NCBI GenBank assembly: GCA_022496805.1
Contig: CM040104.1
Coordinates: forward strand, 6,175,650 to 6,239,649
Origin: Pohlia nutans
Lineage: Eukaryota; Streptophyta; Bryopsida; Bryales; Mniaceae
Direction: 5' to 3'
Length of the DNA stretch: 64,000 nucleotides
The notes under the pieces are model-generated. The model was not told the origin of the DNA. It saw nothing but the letters and a program-made list of their open reading frames with translations, and did no database searches. This document shows positions 22,554 to 34,579 of this stretch, in pieces (position 1 is the first letter of the stretch; each line of letters starts with the position of its first letter). Position numbers and translations under genes: made by a program.

Positions 22554-22816
22554 GAGCATAGGGATGAAAAAACCCTAAAATCATAGTTGAAGCAAATAAC
22601 ATAAACTATATATGCTATGTGTATTAGGAATGGAGTGACATCTTATGTCAATGTCTTTACAAGTTTTTTTTTAAACTAATAGTAATTATAACATGAAATT
22701 TTGTTCATTTAGTTTATTTAGAAAGATGTGATATAAATAATTAGGTAGAGGTCGATGATGATTATATATATCATATATGAAAATTATAGGTGATAGATTG
22801 TATTTGAGATTTTTCA

Positions 22817-22822
22817 AATAAA
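22817..22822 (+). promoter_or_regulatory. polyadenylation signal AATAAA
   Basis: AATAAA 264 bases after the stop of the glycine-rich protein gene; a usual but not unique candidate in this AT-rich UTR. Confidence 0.35.
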
Positions 22823-22829
22823 ACTACCG

Positions 22830-24348
22830 ACACTATCATCAATATTTCTTATTTGATTTGATATGATTGCAAGAGATCTCATATCACACAAGTGTAAAAT
22901 TGTAAATGTAAAGTTTGTGTAAAGATCCAAAGTGATACTGAAACTACCATAAGTGGAGTTTAGAGTTGAATTAGAGACGTACAATTTGACATTGCCAACC
23001 TATTTAATCATTCTAAATTGTGATTTTGACACTATTCTGTGTTTTGGTTGCTGGATCAGAAGTGGGTTATTTCTCATAGGCCTATTGCTAAATAGAAGCT
23101 CTTAGATCAACCAAAACAATATTGAAATTTGTGATCCAATCAAAAACTTGGCATTATGTCCAATAACCTTCTACACCCTCCATAGTAAATATCACTCCTT
23201 TGAACACTCTAAAATCCTATTAATTAATCAATCTTATTCTCTGTACTATTCTTTTGCATTGTAAAGTTGTATATGGGTTTATTTAAAGTTTCCAAACATA
23301 TATACATACACAAGATTTTACGTCAGATCAATTATCAAGCCTTCTTTTGGTTAGGAGAATATACCGGTACATAAAGTATCAAATGAATAATATTTATTTC
23401 ATTTAAGGTGCGTTTAATTGCATATAACTTCATTCTACTCTTGCACATAATAGTGAGAGTTATCCGTAAAGAAATTTCCACAAGAGGAAAGACAAGGCAA
23501 AACCTGGTATAATAATAAAATTTCAAACAGGGGACCACATTTTCAGCAAAAACATACATCGATGTAACAACCACATTTTCCTTCGAAAACTAAAACTCTG
23601 GACCGAGCCTTCCAACTCTCAATGCAGAACACAAGGCAGAATGTTGGATTGTCCTTTGTCTCAAAATCTATATTACAAGGGGAATATGATAAGTACCAGC
23701 CTGCGTGATACACAAAAAGATTATCACAAGGGGTCTTCCTTTCACTGCCATGCAAGTGCATATCCCAAACCGAAGCCTACTGGAAAATCTGAGCAATGAG
23801 ATCGCACTTTAGTCGCTATAGTTGCTTCCCAATTGCAAAAGAATCATTGACAGCTGCTAAACTAACCATCTGCCACGGCATATGATACATTCAACCGAAA
23901 ACTTATAAAAGAACTTTTGACTGAATTTTGTATCGGTGTCTTTTTGGCACCATCTTTCTGTGTGTGGCACGGGTAAAGCTAAGGGAATATTCAACCACTT
24001 TTCTGTCCTTGTTCTGCCGATGATAGCAAGAACAAGGACGAAAGCGCGTGCCCACACCCCTCATAAATTACAGCTCCCAAACGCACTCTCATAGGCAGAT
24101 ACCGCATTGATGTTCGTATGAGAAGAAAAAGATGCGTCGCCTTAATCGACTTCCCCAAAAAGAGCTCCCTCTTCCCTGAGAAATCCACCAAAATCAAAAT
24201 GGTCAACCCCACTAGCTTTGTAGACTACACTAGCTCTTGTTCAAACAACCAGCTCACCAGTCTTGCATGTGTCACTATCTATGATACAAATATAGAGCAC
24301 GTATCCAAAGCCAGAAAAGGAATAAAACACATTAGGACGGCACTGGGG
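22830..24348. other. intergenic DNA and 3' UTR of the SAM-PH gene
   Basis: No independent gene is convincing. The segment below 24349 is the 3' side of the minus-strand SAM-PH gene; AATAAA on the minus strand near 23391 could end a long 3' UTR. Short open frames at 23543-24212 have no recognisable features. Confidence 0.35.
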
Positions 24349-27300
24349 TTAGGCAAACCTTTCAAGAAATGCTGCATCTGATTCAGCAGAATTACGGTCT
24401 TTCTCCCCTGCTTTTATATAAGGTGAACTGTCTCTTAGAAGGTCCCCGTAATTATATCCGCCATTTATGGCTGACAACCAGCAGTCGAACTGCATAAAGA
24501 GCCCGACATGTATGATTATTCTCAAGTTTGAGAATTTGAACAGCACTACTATGATTACTGGTTGCATTAAATGTGGCATAAAACGTAGCATGAACTTGAT
24601 GATTGGAGGTGCCCTCGTCACACACCTGAAGCTTGAAAAGCGATGAACACTCTAGACGTAGTCCGTGGCAGGTGGTAATGTGGAATGCTGTCCACCGAGT
24701 ATCACCGAGGTGATGTAAGTGGTTTGGGATCGTACCAACCTCCACAATTTCACTCCTCATGATTGTGCCTTGTGGTCTTAGATCTACAACGATGTGCTCT
24801 CTTTAGATTCCACACGATGTTCAAATTTGAGCAAAATCAGAACACTGGTTTTGACAAGAACAGACAAGAAAAAAAAATCACAGAGAACAGACAGATGATA
24901 CATCAGTAAATGAGGACATTCTTCTGTCAAGATTCTCCAAAAGGGTAATGCACTAACTTTGTGAGCTCTGCCAATGCATTCCATGATCATGATGTTCACA
25001 TATCCTTCCTTTCTAAAACATGTGAGGAAGGATTACGTCAATAATTAATAGGTACTTGGGTAGATACATGATACTGATATTTACCTGTTGCCCGCAGGAA
25101 AAAACATATGGATGATCCTCGAATCACAACAAAGCGAAGCAACCAATCATCAACATCCGTATCGTCCTGAGGTGGCTCCCCTGACAATGCTGTCCATCTC
25201 TGCAAAGTAACACAGTGTAATTTCAGAAGAATTCCTTTCCAGTCTCAAGCCAATTTATTTGAATGCAAAATCAATGTGCCTGGCATCAAAACTTTCAACA
25301 TGTTTCTGATTCATTAACACTTAGCTCATGAAGATATTAGTAAGATTATGTAAGGTGTTAACTTACTGTCCGTGTGTGGAGGTAGCTAGAAAGCTGGGAG
25401 GTTCGTAACACTTCATCAACATGATCCAACCTGCCGTAGGATTATTAAGTCAGCCAGAGGTGATATTATCCTACATCAAAATACACATCTTGCACGAGCA
25501 GATTTGGGCTACACTCCCAATTCAATAACAATACTCTACTGAACTTAGATCTAAAATAAATAAACAAGTCGCACCTCCTACAGCAGACTTCCAAGTCCCA
25601 AATCCACAAAACTAGAAAAGTTAACTACTGTCTTCAATCATACGGAGAAATCACACAAGTGATGTGATAGAACAGCTTCTATTAGATCGAATAGAACAAA
25701 TATTGTTCTGTTTAATCCTCTCTTTCTACATCGTGACCACCCAAGAAAACATGAAACGTACTGGGCAAGATGTAGTGTCTCCCGTTCTTCAGCGCCAACA
25801 ATTTCTCCTCGCAAGTGTTGCACTTCTCTCTCAAGAGCCTCTTCCTGTAATAAACAGATAGAGGACCAATTCACCAAGTTAATAATTTCGTTGCAATCTT
25901 ACCAACAAAAATGAATGCCAAGCTCACCGCCACTAATTGAGACTAGGCGTATGGTGATAACCAAGAGCTAGTAGCCCAACGTATTATCCTGCTCATAATT
26001 ACGCAGCTTAGTCACCACAAAAAACGATTGCAAAGACCAAGGGTACATCAGGATTTTCCACCTGGTCATCTTTTCCCCACTGGATTCTTGGCATCTTCCA
26101 ATTCTTTCGAGGAGATACTGATGAGTCATGATAGTCTCTGAGATATGCACTTCTGTCTGACCTGATTACAAGTAGCACAAATTACTAACAAGCATCAGTA
26201 CAAAATCTTCGCCATACTTGATGACTGCACACGTGAACAAAGTGCAGGAGGCATTGTAGAAGAATGTGGAGCACTCTTTGGAAAGTCCAAAAGGAGGATA
26301 AGACGTAAGCCTTAAGGCCAAATTGCAACCTTTCTATACAGAACTAGAGTTGATGTGCTTTAAATCCTCCACGACCAAGATACAATAATGATAACATGAG
26401 TATGGAAGGCCACAGAAATGCAATGAGGCATACAATAAACACTGATCAGAAGCATCCGCTTAACTGCAGATTAGCCAAAGTTTACCGTAAGAAAAACTAA
26501 AATTTAACTCCATCTCAAAAGAAGACTGTAGAAGGTACCTTGCACTCTGCGGTGTAGTAGGAGGTGTTGAGTTAAGAGTACTCTTGACCTTCACACGACT
26601 TGGCCAAGAAACCAAAGGCCGCTCACCTTGAGTCATTAGCCACCGTCTGGCCACCTGCCACACCAAGTTTTGATTCCAGCCACAACCGAGTTCCGGTATA
26701 CATTAAACTGCTAACTTGATACACTGCTGAGCAATTCTTTCCCAAATTTCAATGGATACAATAATTTCGTAAGACAAGCGAACTCTCCATATCCAGGAGT
26801 GGATTTCATAACTCGCCAAAAAGGGCCTTGACCAGCGAAAGCAAAACCATACAGACAGCACAACAATAGACATTTATTTTTCTGCGAGGATCGAAGAAGG
26901 CTGCACGCACGTATAAAGAAAATCCACAAGAAATGGAAATTAGTGAACCGAAAAGCACTCGTCAAAATGATAGCAATGTCCCTTCATCAAATCTTGACTA
27001 TGCATGGTAGAAGCACACCTTCAATAAGAGCCACTCTTGATCAGTCATGCTGGAACATGCCTGATGACTTCGTTGTAAGGTTAATAAGCCCAAACCGTCC
27101 ACCTGGTTTTCTATGAATTTGCTGGAAATCTCTGCTCGAGCACCACGAATCAATTAAAAACTCAATCTGTATACGATGCATGCAGTAATAAGTCTAAAAG
27201 AGCGAGAAGTTGATCCTTAATAGCTGCTTTCGATATTCACAAAAACCTGAACAAAAATCACTCCGTTATCTCTATTTTTTATCTACACAGCATATAACTC

Positions 27301-27511
27301 AATAAATCAATAGAGTTCTACCTTGCAGTCGATCGGGCACTGCCGGCACACTATGCAAAAGCCAATGGTTTACTTGCTCAACAGTCCACGAAAGTACGAC
27401 ACTAGTCTGATCAGGGAGTAACGGAGGAGAATGCGCTTTATCCGTTTCCAACGAATCCTCTTGTAACTTCTGTTCTTCCACAGACTGCAAGGGGTCTACG
27501 ACGCCAGACAT
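24349..27511 (-). CDS. SAM domain plus PH domain protein
   Basis: Nine exons: 27511-27322, 27110-27019, 26654-26539, 26161-26062, 25844-25762, 25430-25367, 25199-25085, 24783-24626, 24489-24349. All nine join with consistent phase through GT-AG introns (1059 nt, 352 residues). Residues about 40-95 resemble a SAM domain: WTVEQVNHWLLHSV, then ENQVDGLGLLTL and TDQEWLLL. A basic, Ser/Pro-rich linker (SRVKVKSTLNSTPPTTPQSA, YHDSSVSPRKNWKMP) follows, then a short coiled coil (EEALEREVQHLRGEI). Residues about 195-320 look like a PH fold: RFVVIRGSSICFFL, IMRSEIVEVGTIP, WTAFHITTCHGLRLECSS, ending FDCWLSAIN with the usual C-terminal Trp. Known roles of the domains are protein oligomerisation (SAM) and phosphoinositide or protein binding at membranes (PH); a scaffold role is inferred. 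The ATG at 27511 follows a splice acceptor by two bases, so the leader is spliced. Confidence 0.9.
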
Positions 27512-27513
27512 TC

Positions 27514-28130
27514 CTAAACAAAAACGCAACCAAATAAGAGCAAGCCTATACAACATAAAAACTTGTCGTATACATTATTTATCGCCAATAAATACAACCG
27601 CACAGAAAAAATGGATCTCTGCTCAAAACAGAGATATAGAAGACACACAATAACCATTGTTCACTTGATTCGACCTCTTACGTACATCATTTCCTACGCG
27701 CCGCAAATACTCAATACAAGCGCACAGAGAAAACGGATCTTAAATCACTAACGACATCTATACTCTTGCAGCAACCGCGCTTAATCAAAAATGAAAAACA
27801 CAGAAAACGGCTATTATTTACTTAAATTAAAAGGTCACAAAACGACCTCAATGAGCGATTCCAAAACCTCACGGAAACCCCGAGAACACGAATTCCGCAT
27901 GAAAAAACCTCCATACACCACCAAATCCGATACAAAATGTTTCAATCGAATGAGAAAATTATTTCCTATACAGAAAGAGCGTCGGCGCAGGGGAAGAAGT
28001 GGTTTACCTGACAAAAACAACGAGCAATCGCGCATGCTCAGGCGCCCTCGGAGCTTTTCTTGGCTTCACTTCACTGTCTCTCTCGCAATCCCCCGCCTCA
28101 GCACTCTGGACCTACGAACTCACTATTCGT
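27514..28130 (-). other. 5' UTR exon and leader intron of the SAM-PH gene
   Basis: On the minus strand a donor GTCAG|GTAAAC (exon end 28008) pairs with the acceptor TTTAG|GA immediately before the ATG, defining a 494-bp leader intron (27514-28007). The upstream non-coding exon would run from about 28130. The open frames here on either strand are not conserved-looking. Confidence 0.5.
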
Positions 28131-28155
28131 CAACTTACTAACAGTCTACCCCGTA

Positions 28156-28163
28156 CCTTTATA
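28156..28163 (-). promoter_or_regulatory. TATA box of the SAM-PH gene
   Basis: TATAAAGG on the minus strand, about 30 bases before the inferred transcription start. It fits the spliced-leader model. Confidence 0.5.
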
Positions 28164-28169
28164 CCTCAG

Positions 28170-28800
28170 TGAAATATGAATACGTATGTACGTATTTTAC
28201 TTTACCCCTCCATAATTACTGATCTACTGGGAAAAGCCTGGTGCAGTAGCATTGAGCAAATATTGCACCTGTTGAAATTTTTAACTTCGTCCTAAAAGAC
28301 AAGGTAGTAATACACCCCTTTTGCGTTAATAGTTATCCTGAATTAAAATATCCAATGGGACGGTACCCAACGGGGGTTTAGAAAATTAATTGTTAGCAAT
28401 CGATTGTCTTTACTTTTGTTTTTTATTTTTACTTTCACTATAACTTTGCAATCATTTTAACTTTTTTAATTTTTACACTACACCGATTATTGCCAAAATA
28501 GTGAGGCACACTAACTATATACTCAAGGTTATAACTTTTTACAAAAGGCAAATATTTTTACCAATGTCAAAGATATTGATATGACTGATGTAGTAGAATG
28601 TCCATAGACACATTTTGTCAAAATAATCACCTTGCATAAAAAGATGTAGCCATTCTAAAACAATTAGTGTGTCTCACAATAATGTAGCATCATATGGAAA
28701 AAGTGTTGTAAATGAAAACATTTTTTTTATTTTAATAATTCAATTTCACTGCATTTCAAGCTTACATGCACTCAGTTGGGTTTGCTAGAAATCCTCAAAG
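28170..28800. other. AT-rich intergenic spacer
   Basis: I see no gene or bounded repeat here. Confidence 0.35.
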
Positions 28801-28805
28801 TGTAA

Positions 28806-29339
28806 CCCTTTAACGTCCCAATTCAACACTGTTTTTACACTGTTTTTAAAGAAGTGTTATAAAATGTTTGATGGAAACCAAAAATGGAGTTGATGTACGA
28901 AGAAAATTTGTAAATGCCAATTTTAAGATCACATCTGTACAGTTAGATGTATCATAGTTTTTATTAATAATTTTAAAATAATTTTGCAAGTTTTTCTCTT
29001 GAAATTCAATTAAAAATCCCGAATTAACACAAAAAAAATGAAAAATATTGGAATGAAATTAGAAGAACATGCACTACGCCATGGTATGGTTTCCATTATT
29101 TGATTCTACGTATTTTGGAAAATCATGTCTAAGGTCTCACTTTTTGAACTAAGAATGAAACTTGACATAAACCAATTGTGTTATTTTTCCAAAAATCATG
29201 ATAACCTATTTTGAATATCCACACAGTACAAAGGATAGTCAACTTACACAAGAACCCAAAAATAAAAAATAAAAAAATGGTGGATGAAAACTGTCCACTT
29301 TGGATGGAAACCAAACAGCTTGAATGGCGCGCTAAAGGG
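28806..29339. mobile_element. TTAA element, family C, copy 2
   Basis: 534 bp. The left end CCCTTTAACGTCCCAATTC matches copy 42319. The right end 'gcgcgctaaaggg' is followed by ATAA and the left flank is GTAA, so both TTAA sites have one change. The interior matches family C ('aaatgtttgatg', 'ggagttgatgtac', 'gatagtcaactta'). Confidence 0.65.
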
Positions 29340-29599
29340 ATAAATCCTGCTTGAATGATCTGATTATGATTTCATCCCAATTTTATTTGTGCCTTCAGGA
29401 AAACATCACATGGTATCTGTGTTGTGTTGGATTTTCTGTCCGAGCCAGAGCCTCCTTGGAAATTGGTAAAAAACTTACAGAATAGCCTGGAATCTCGTTA
29501 AAGGAGGTTTTGAAGCGCAAACTGAGTGTCGTGGAGTTTTGTGCACAATGCTGCTCATGGCATGTTGTGCAGTTGTACAATCTTTTCACTTACCGTAGT

Positions 29600-30370
29600 T
29601 GGTTGTCGGAATTGGCAAAAAAAATTATTATAAGAAGAGAAGCACAAATCTTTAAGAAATTATTTTTTCAAATAAAATCTATTTAGTATGGTGCAAATGA
29701 GGATCTTGAAGAATATTCACATAATTTGGCATTTGTTGAACAAGAATTTTCTAAAAATAATAATCCTTCAACATGAGATGTCGACCTTGATAGTGTTAAC
29801 CGAATATTCGTTGGATATTCCCTTAGGCTAAATGTAGGCTAGTCTATACCCGGTAGGTATAGACCCGGTAGGCGATACCCGGTAGGGCAGGCGAGTATAG
29901 ACTGGTCGACCCGACTGACCCGGTCGACCAGGTCTGACACTACTATCAAACCAGCCACCTATATGTACTTCCCCTCTCTTTGAGAGGGGTGTTGCTATTC
30001 ATTTTGTACATCTTCCTTACCGGCAGCCACAGTTGTATTCTCTTTGTCTCAATCTTCTTGTGTGTTTGAATCATGCTTGTATGCTTGTTTAGACTAGAGT
30101 GATCTTTCTGTTCCTGCATTGATACATGTGTAGAATCCACGCTAGTCACAGCAGCTTGTTGGTTTGCAAAGTCGACTGGCAGTAGACTAGTCTTCTCCCT
30201 CATCGACTCTGGATTCTACCTCATCTTGTTCCATCTTTCTATTGACTACTCTCAATCTCTACTGCTAGACTAAGTCGAGTGTTATTGAGAGAAGCTTTCC
30301 TAAAACATTGTAAGGTCGGTTCCTAGAAAACCACCTTAACAGATAGCCGGGTACAATATCAACCATGCAT
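29600..30370. repeat. old dispersed repeat R, copy 2 (split by a solo LTR)
   Basis: 29600-29793 continues at 30342-30370; joined, these match 17960-19160 minus its SINE. The join CCTTGATAG / CCGGGTACAA corresponds to CATGACAACCGGGAGCAA in copy 1. Confidence 0.6.
29794..30341. mobile_element. solo LTR of a retrotransposon
   Basis: 548 bp starting TGTTAACCGAATATTCG and ending CCACCTTAACA, so the ends are the TG...CA type with TGTTAA/TTAACA inverted tips. It is flanked by the perfect 5-bp duplication GATAG (29789-29793 and 30342-30346). A TATA-like 'ctatatgtactt' lies in the middle. No internal gag-pol sequence, primer-binding site or second LTR is present. The uninterrupted relative of the target at about 19110 confirms both boundaries. 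Superfamily (Copia or Gypsy) cannot be decided from the LTR alone. Confidence 0.85.
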
Positions 30371-30693
30371 AATTTCAAAGTAGGCAAGTTTTAATGTTGT
30401 GTTTTAGTGGTCAAAAATTTGAATAACTAAAAAACTCATAACACGATTTTATTTAATTTTTGCAAAGAATTGTGTTTGATGAAAAATCAAAGAGGGAAAT
30501 ACAATCAATCTAGTTCATGCGGTCTAGCTAATGGAATAGTGAAAGAATAAGTAAGATGCCACTTTGGAGAGTACAACTTTGCGGAATAAAACGCTTCCTT
30601 TTTAAAGTTTAGTGGCCCAAAAATTTAGCTTTAGTGGCCTTAAGATTACAAGTGGTTGGATTTAGATTCCTTAGGTAGCATTAGCTAGAATCA

Positions 30694-30960
30694 CATTACA
30701 AAAAAATCAGGCCTCTAAAAGGCTTCGAACTCAACAAAACCGCCATGCAAAATTAATAATATAATTTAAAAAATTAGTTAATTTTTTTTTTAAATCACAA
30801 AAAAAAAAATTAAAAATCCAGTCTGACGAGGTCGAAATTTTGCCACATCAAATTTTATTTTTTTAATATGTTGTTGTGAAAAAAATAATATTATTATTAT
30901 GTTTGCATGGCAGTTTGGCTGAGTTAGCAGCCTTTTAGAGGCCTGAATTTTTTGGTAATG
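30694..30960. mobile_element. fold-back MITE, TIR CATTACAAAAAAATCAGGCC
   Basis: 267 bp. The first 48 bases and the last 48 are imperfect inverted repeats, sharing 'caggcctctaaaaggct' and 'gccatgcaaa'. The centre is very A/T-rich. No obvious target duplication was found. Confidence 0.75.
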
Positions 30961-31007
30961 CCTATAGGGCGAGAATGGGGGTGGATGGTTTAAGGTGCCT
31001 CTACTTT

Positions 31008-31284
31008 AGAGCATCTGCATCCATGCTATGAAAAGATCTAACGTTATAAAAACGTTGCGGACCTTTTTTTAATAGCCTTTGGGCCCTCAATTATAGCATG
31101 TTAAGCAATAGCCCTTCAAATTTAAGTTTATGTGAATATATAATCCCATATTCTACTTGTGATTGGTCCATTGACTATTTGATGTACACATTTGACGGGC
31201 AAAGAAACCATAAGTTCAAGGCTCTTCAAATATGATGAATAATTTTACCGTGTGAGTTATAGCGTGTACGAATGCAGATGCTTT
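31008..31284. mobile_element. AGCATCTG-end MITE, copy 2
   Basis: Starts AGAGCATCTGCATCCATGC and ends in GTACGAATGCAGATGCT. The middle block 'ttctacttgtgattggtcca' is shared with 16375-16685. Confidence 0.65.
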
Positions 31285-31337
31285 TATAGCTTGTTCTTCT
31301 CAAATCCTCTTTGGATCATGAGCAGTAACTTCATTAA

Positions 31338-31884
31338 CCCCTAAATGCCCAAGCATCCAAATAGTGGATGGTGGTTGGTCAAATTCGATTTCAACCTTAA
31401 AGATGATTATTTTTGCTTTTAAGTCCAACTAAAAAAATGGAGATTATCAAGTCTAGTTTCTACTTCACTTTGTAAATTTGAAAAAATCATAATATTAAGT
31501 ATTTTATTGCACTTGCAATGTCAAGAGGTCATAATCCAAACTACACTGCAAAACATATGTCATTATCAAATTTCCAAATTTAGAAAATATATTCTAAATT
31601 GAATTTTCCCGTATGGTTCTTCATTGTAACCTGAACCTTTTATATATATTTTTGGTAATTAGGAACAATTTTGTAATTTACATGAATTTCTTTGTGTATT
31701 TTACTTCAGAAATCATATTAAATTTATAACGCATTAAGAAATTTTGAAAAATTGAGGATCAATAGGAAACATATGTTTACATTTATTAAAAATATTTCAA
31801 AAAATATATCAAAGGCTATTGATGAGCAAACTCTATATGAAAGTGTTGTTTGACTTTTTTGTGAATGCCCTGGGCATTTAGGGG
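31338..31884. mobile_element. TTAA element, family G
   Basis: 547 bp between TTAA (31334-31337) and TTAA (31885-31888). The terminal inverted repeat CCCCTAAATGCCCA is perfect on both sides. The interior is related to 2040-2560. No coding potential. This is the best preserved terminus pair in the window. Confidence 0.85.
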
Positions 31885-31889
31885 TTAAA

Positions 31890-32153
31890 AGCATTCCCAG
31901 TAGAAGTCTACAAAACATACACACTCTAAACTAAACACATAGTGATTTCAGCAGTACTTCTCCACGCGCCACTGCTAATATGCCAACAACATGTGTCAGT
32001 CTGTGTCAATATTCATTTTATTTTAGCTTCCAGTGGTGAGTTGAAGACTTTGGATATTTAGGAGATTTACAAAGCCAAAAGTCATTTTGTGTCAAATTTT
32101 CATTCATTATCCACATGGTTGGGCCTTTTGAGAGTGTTGCTAGAGATGCTCTA
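31890..32153. other. non-coding spacer
   Basis: No gene or bounded element seen. Confidence 0.3.
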
Positions 32154-32488
32154 AGAGCCAAGTTCCATGGGTTTGAGAAGTTGCCCAGCGAAGTAGGCAT
32201 TCAAGATGAGGGTAAAAGTGGAACTTGAGTTTGTCTCATACCCATCCATGAAGTTGTGCCTGTTCTACCGACTTGTTCGAGGTGAAAAATAAACAAATCT
32301 AATTGGGTGAGGTGAAACATTAACAAATTTGATTGGTTAGGGAGCAGTTGCTATGAAGTCTTGGGCTTGAAACCCTCTATACTTCATGACAACTTCTCCA
32401 TCACTATTTTCTCAAAAGCTCACTTGAAATGTGAAATTTGATCCCCGAAGTCTTCTGGTGAGATACTTCACCCATGGAACTTGGCTCT
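32154..32488. mobile_element. MITE-like element, TIR AGAGCCAAGTTCCATGGGT
   Basis: A perfect 19-bp inverted repeat bounds 335 bp. Inside, a 36-bp phrase ('gaggtgaaa' ... 'acaaat(c/t)t(a/g)attgg') is tandemly duplicated near 32277-32340. No coding potential. Confidence 0.6.
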
Positions 32489-32734
32489 ACCTAAGGAATG
32501 TGGTGATACACTTTCAATACTTGAAGCAACTGTTCAAGTATAACAGCACTACAGTACTTGAATGTAGGTAAAGTAGAATGGAACAGTGAGAGTGTGGAAA
32601 TCACCGACCATGTGAACAGCCTCATCCATGGCCTACGGCAGCAATTAGGAGCTTCACACAAGTGTCTGCATGGGACCCAATGGTAGGGTCTCCTCTGGAC
32701 CTGCACTGCAAAAAGGGAGCACCAAAATTAATTG

Positions 32735-33259
32735 GAGTAACATTGTTTTCAAAGATTCGTTATAGAATGTTTGATGAAAAACAAAAATGGAGTTGTTGTT
32801 CACAACAAAGTTGTAAATGTCAATGTGAAGATCACATCTGTCCAGTTGGGTTCATCATATTTTTTATTAATATTTTTTAAACTAATTTTGCAAGGGATTC
32901 TCTTGAAATTCAATCAAATCCCAAATTAACACAATTTTTAAAGAAAATATTTGTAATGAATTTGGAAGAACATGCACTACGAGATGATATGGATTCCATT
33001 ATTTGATTCAAGTTATTTTGGAAAATCATGTTTAAGGTCTTACTTATTGAACTAAGAATGAAACTTGATATAAACCAATTCTGTTGTTTTTCAAAAAAAT
33101 CATACCATCTTATTTTGAAGATCCGTATTGTACAAATGATAGTCAACTAGCACAAGAACCAAGAGAAATTTGGATGGATGAAAATTGTCCATGTATGTAG
33201 TCAAAAGAATAGTTTGAATATGTTCATTGTCCACATAGTAAACACAAGCATCTCGAGGG
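32735..33259. mobile_element. TTAA element, family C, copy 3 (left end eroded)
   Basis: The interior follows family C from 'acattgttttcaaagattcg' onward. The right end 'catctcgaggg' is followed by TTAA (33260-33263). The first 20 or so bases no longer match. Confidence 0.6.
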
Positions 33260-33559
33260 TTAAGGAAATATGTGAAGAAAAAATAGGTGAAGACGCGACA
33301 TTGTTCCAATTTTTGAAAATAAATTAGATGAAATTGATAAATTTTGATGAAAGCCATCCAAATATTTGGATGAAAAATATAGTTCTATCCAAAATATAGA
33401 TGAATATGAAATTATTTGGTAACACCAATTTATTTTATGCCCCCACTTTAGCACTTCTCCATAAACCAAAAAAAAATCCATGGTGTGAACAAAGAGCATC
33501 CATGAGCATCTGAGAGCATGGGAGAGAATCTTGGAAAGTAGGGGTACAAAGTGGCTTAA

Positions 33560-34576
33560 CCCCAAAGGACCAAGAAGCCCACATTAGACCTCATGTATTC
33601 TGAGCAATTTTGAGTAGATTTTTTGTGGACTTCCTTTTTGTTCAAATTTAAAATGTTCTTTACTGATTCCAGTGATATAAAATTTGGTTTCATCTAAATT
33701 CTACTTTTCACAATGTGATCAATTGAATTTGTCATCTTAACCCTTTAACGCTTTGGTACTGTAGTTGGGTTCACTGGTTTTCACTGGGTTTTTCCACTAT
33801 GATTTGATACTGTCAAAAATAGAATGGGTTAAATAGAAAGTAACCGTACAATTGTATTCTCGAATGGAATGCAAATATTTTGCCAAAATTAGAGAATCAT
33901 CCAATGGTGGGATTGGAAGATCATAGTATGTCTTTGAACTATATAATGCACACTCAAAAATGAGATTTTGGAGGGTGTGTGACGTTAAAGTTAAATAGAA
34001 TTTGGGTTAAATTTTCTAAATTAAAAGTAAAGATGTTCAGCAATGACCTATGTCAACACCTCTCTGTTGCAATCTTTCATATTAAGAACGGACTCAGACA
34101 TAGTTATTGTGAATTTTATAAGTGAGAGTGACTTATCCATGTACTGTTTAGGACAAAAAATTATACGTTAAAATATCAAAGGAGTTGGTACATGGATCAA
34201 GATCGGAATACATACAATACCGGTAACGGAACATGAACAAGAGAATACAATCCAAAAAATAAAATAAAATAACAGACTTCCAAACACAAGAAATACCGCA
34301 TAGTACATGTATTGTATTTGTAAGTATTTACTGTATTTTCAAGTATTTACAATATTTTCGCCTATTGTTCATAGGTATTTTGATAGTTGCACAACCCCAA
34401 ATTGAATTTTTCTTTTTCTGGAGGATGTATATTATAACGCTCATCATCTAAACTTCAGAATTCAAAATCCAATTCTTCACAGATTTTCCGTTATTCGCGT
34501 TTTCGACACATCAGGAACCACAATGTGGTCACTTGAGCACTAAAGCTTAAAACCATGAATCCTTGGTCTTTAGGGG
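33560..34576 (+). mobile_element. TTAA element, family B, copy 2, split by family A
   Basis: Left end TTAA (33556-33559) + CCCCAAAGGACCAAGAAG; right end 'ccttggtctttagggg' + TTAA (34577-34580). The B sequence is 33560-33740 plus 34547-34576, about 211 bp without the insert, which is the normal B length. The insert is the family A element. Confidence 0.85.
33741..34546 (+). mobile_element. TTAA element, family A, copy 2 (nested)
   Basis: 806 bp with left end CCCTTTAACGCTTTGG, flanked by TTAA at 33737-33740 and 34547-34550. It matches 1130-1918 throughout. Intact B copies show the unoccupied site as one TTAA (38410-38413), so the insertion duplicated exactly TTAA. Confidence 0.88.
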
Positions 34577-34579
34577 TTA

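Noticed and set aside
22302..22602. Minus-strand and shifted frames over the glycine-rich exon
   Set aside because: Shadows of the GGN-rich repeat; Ser/Thr-rich or Glu/Val-rich translations are expected in the other frames.
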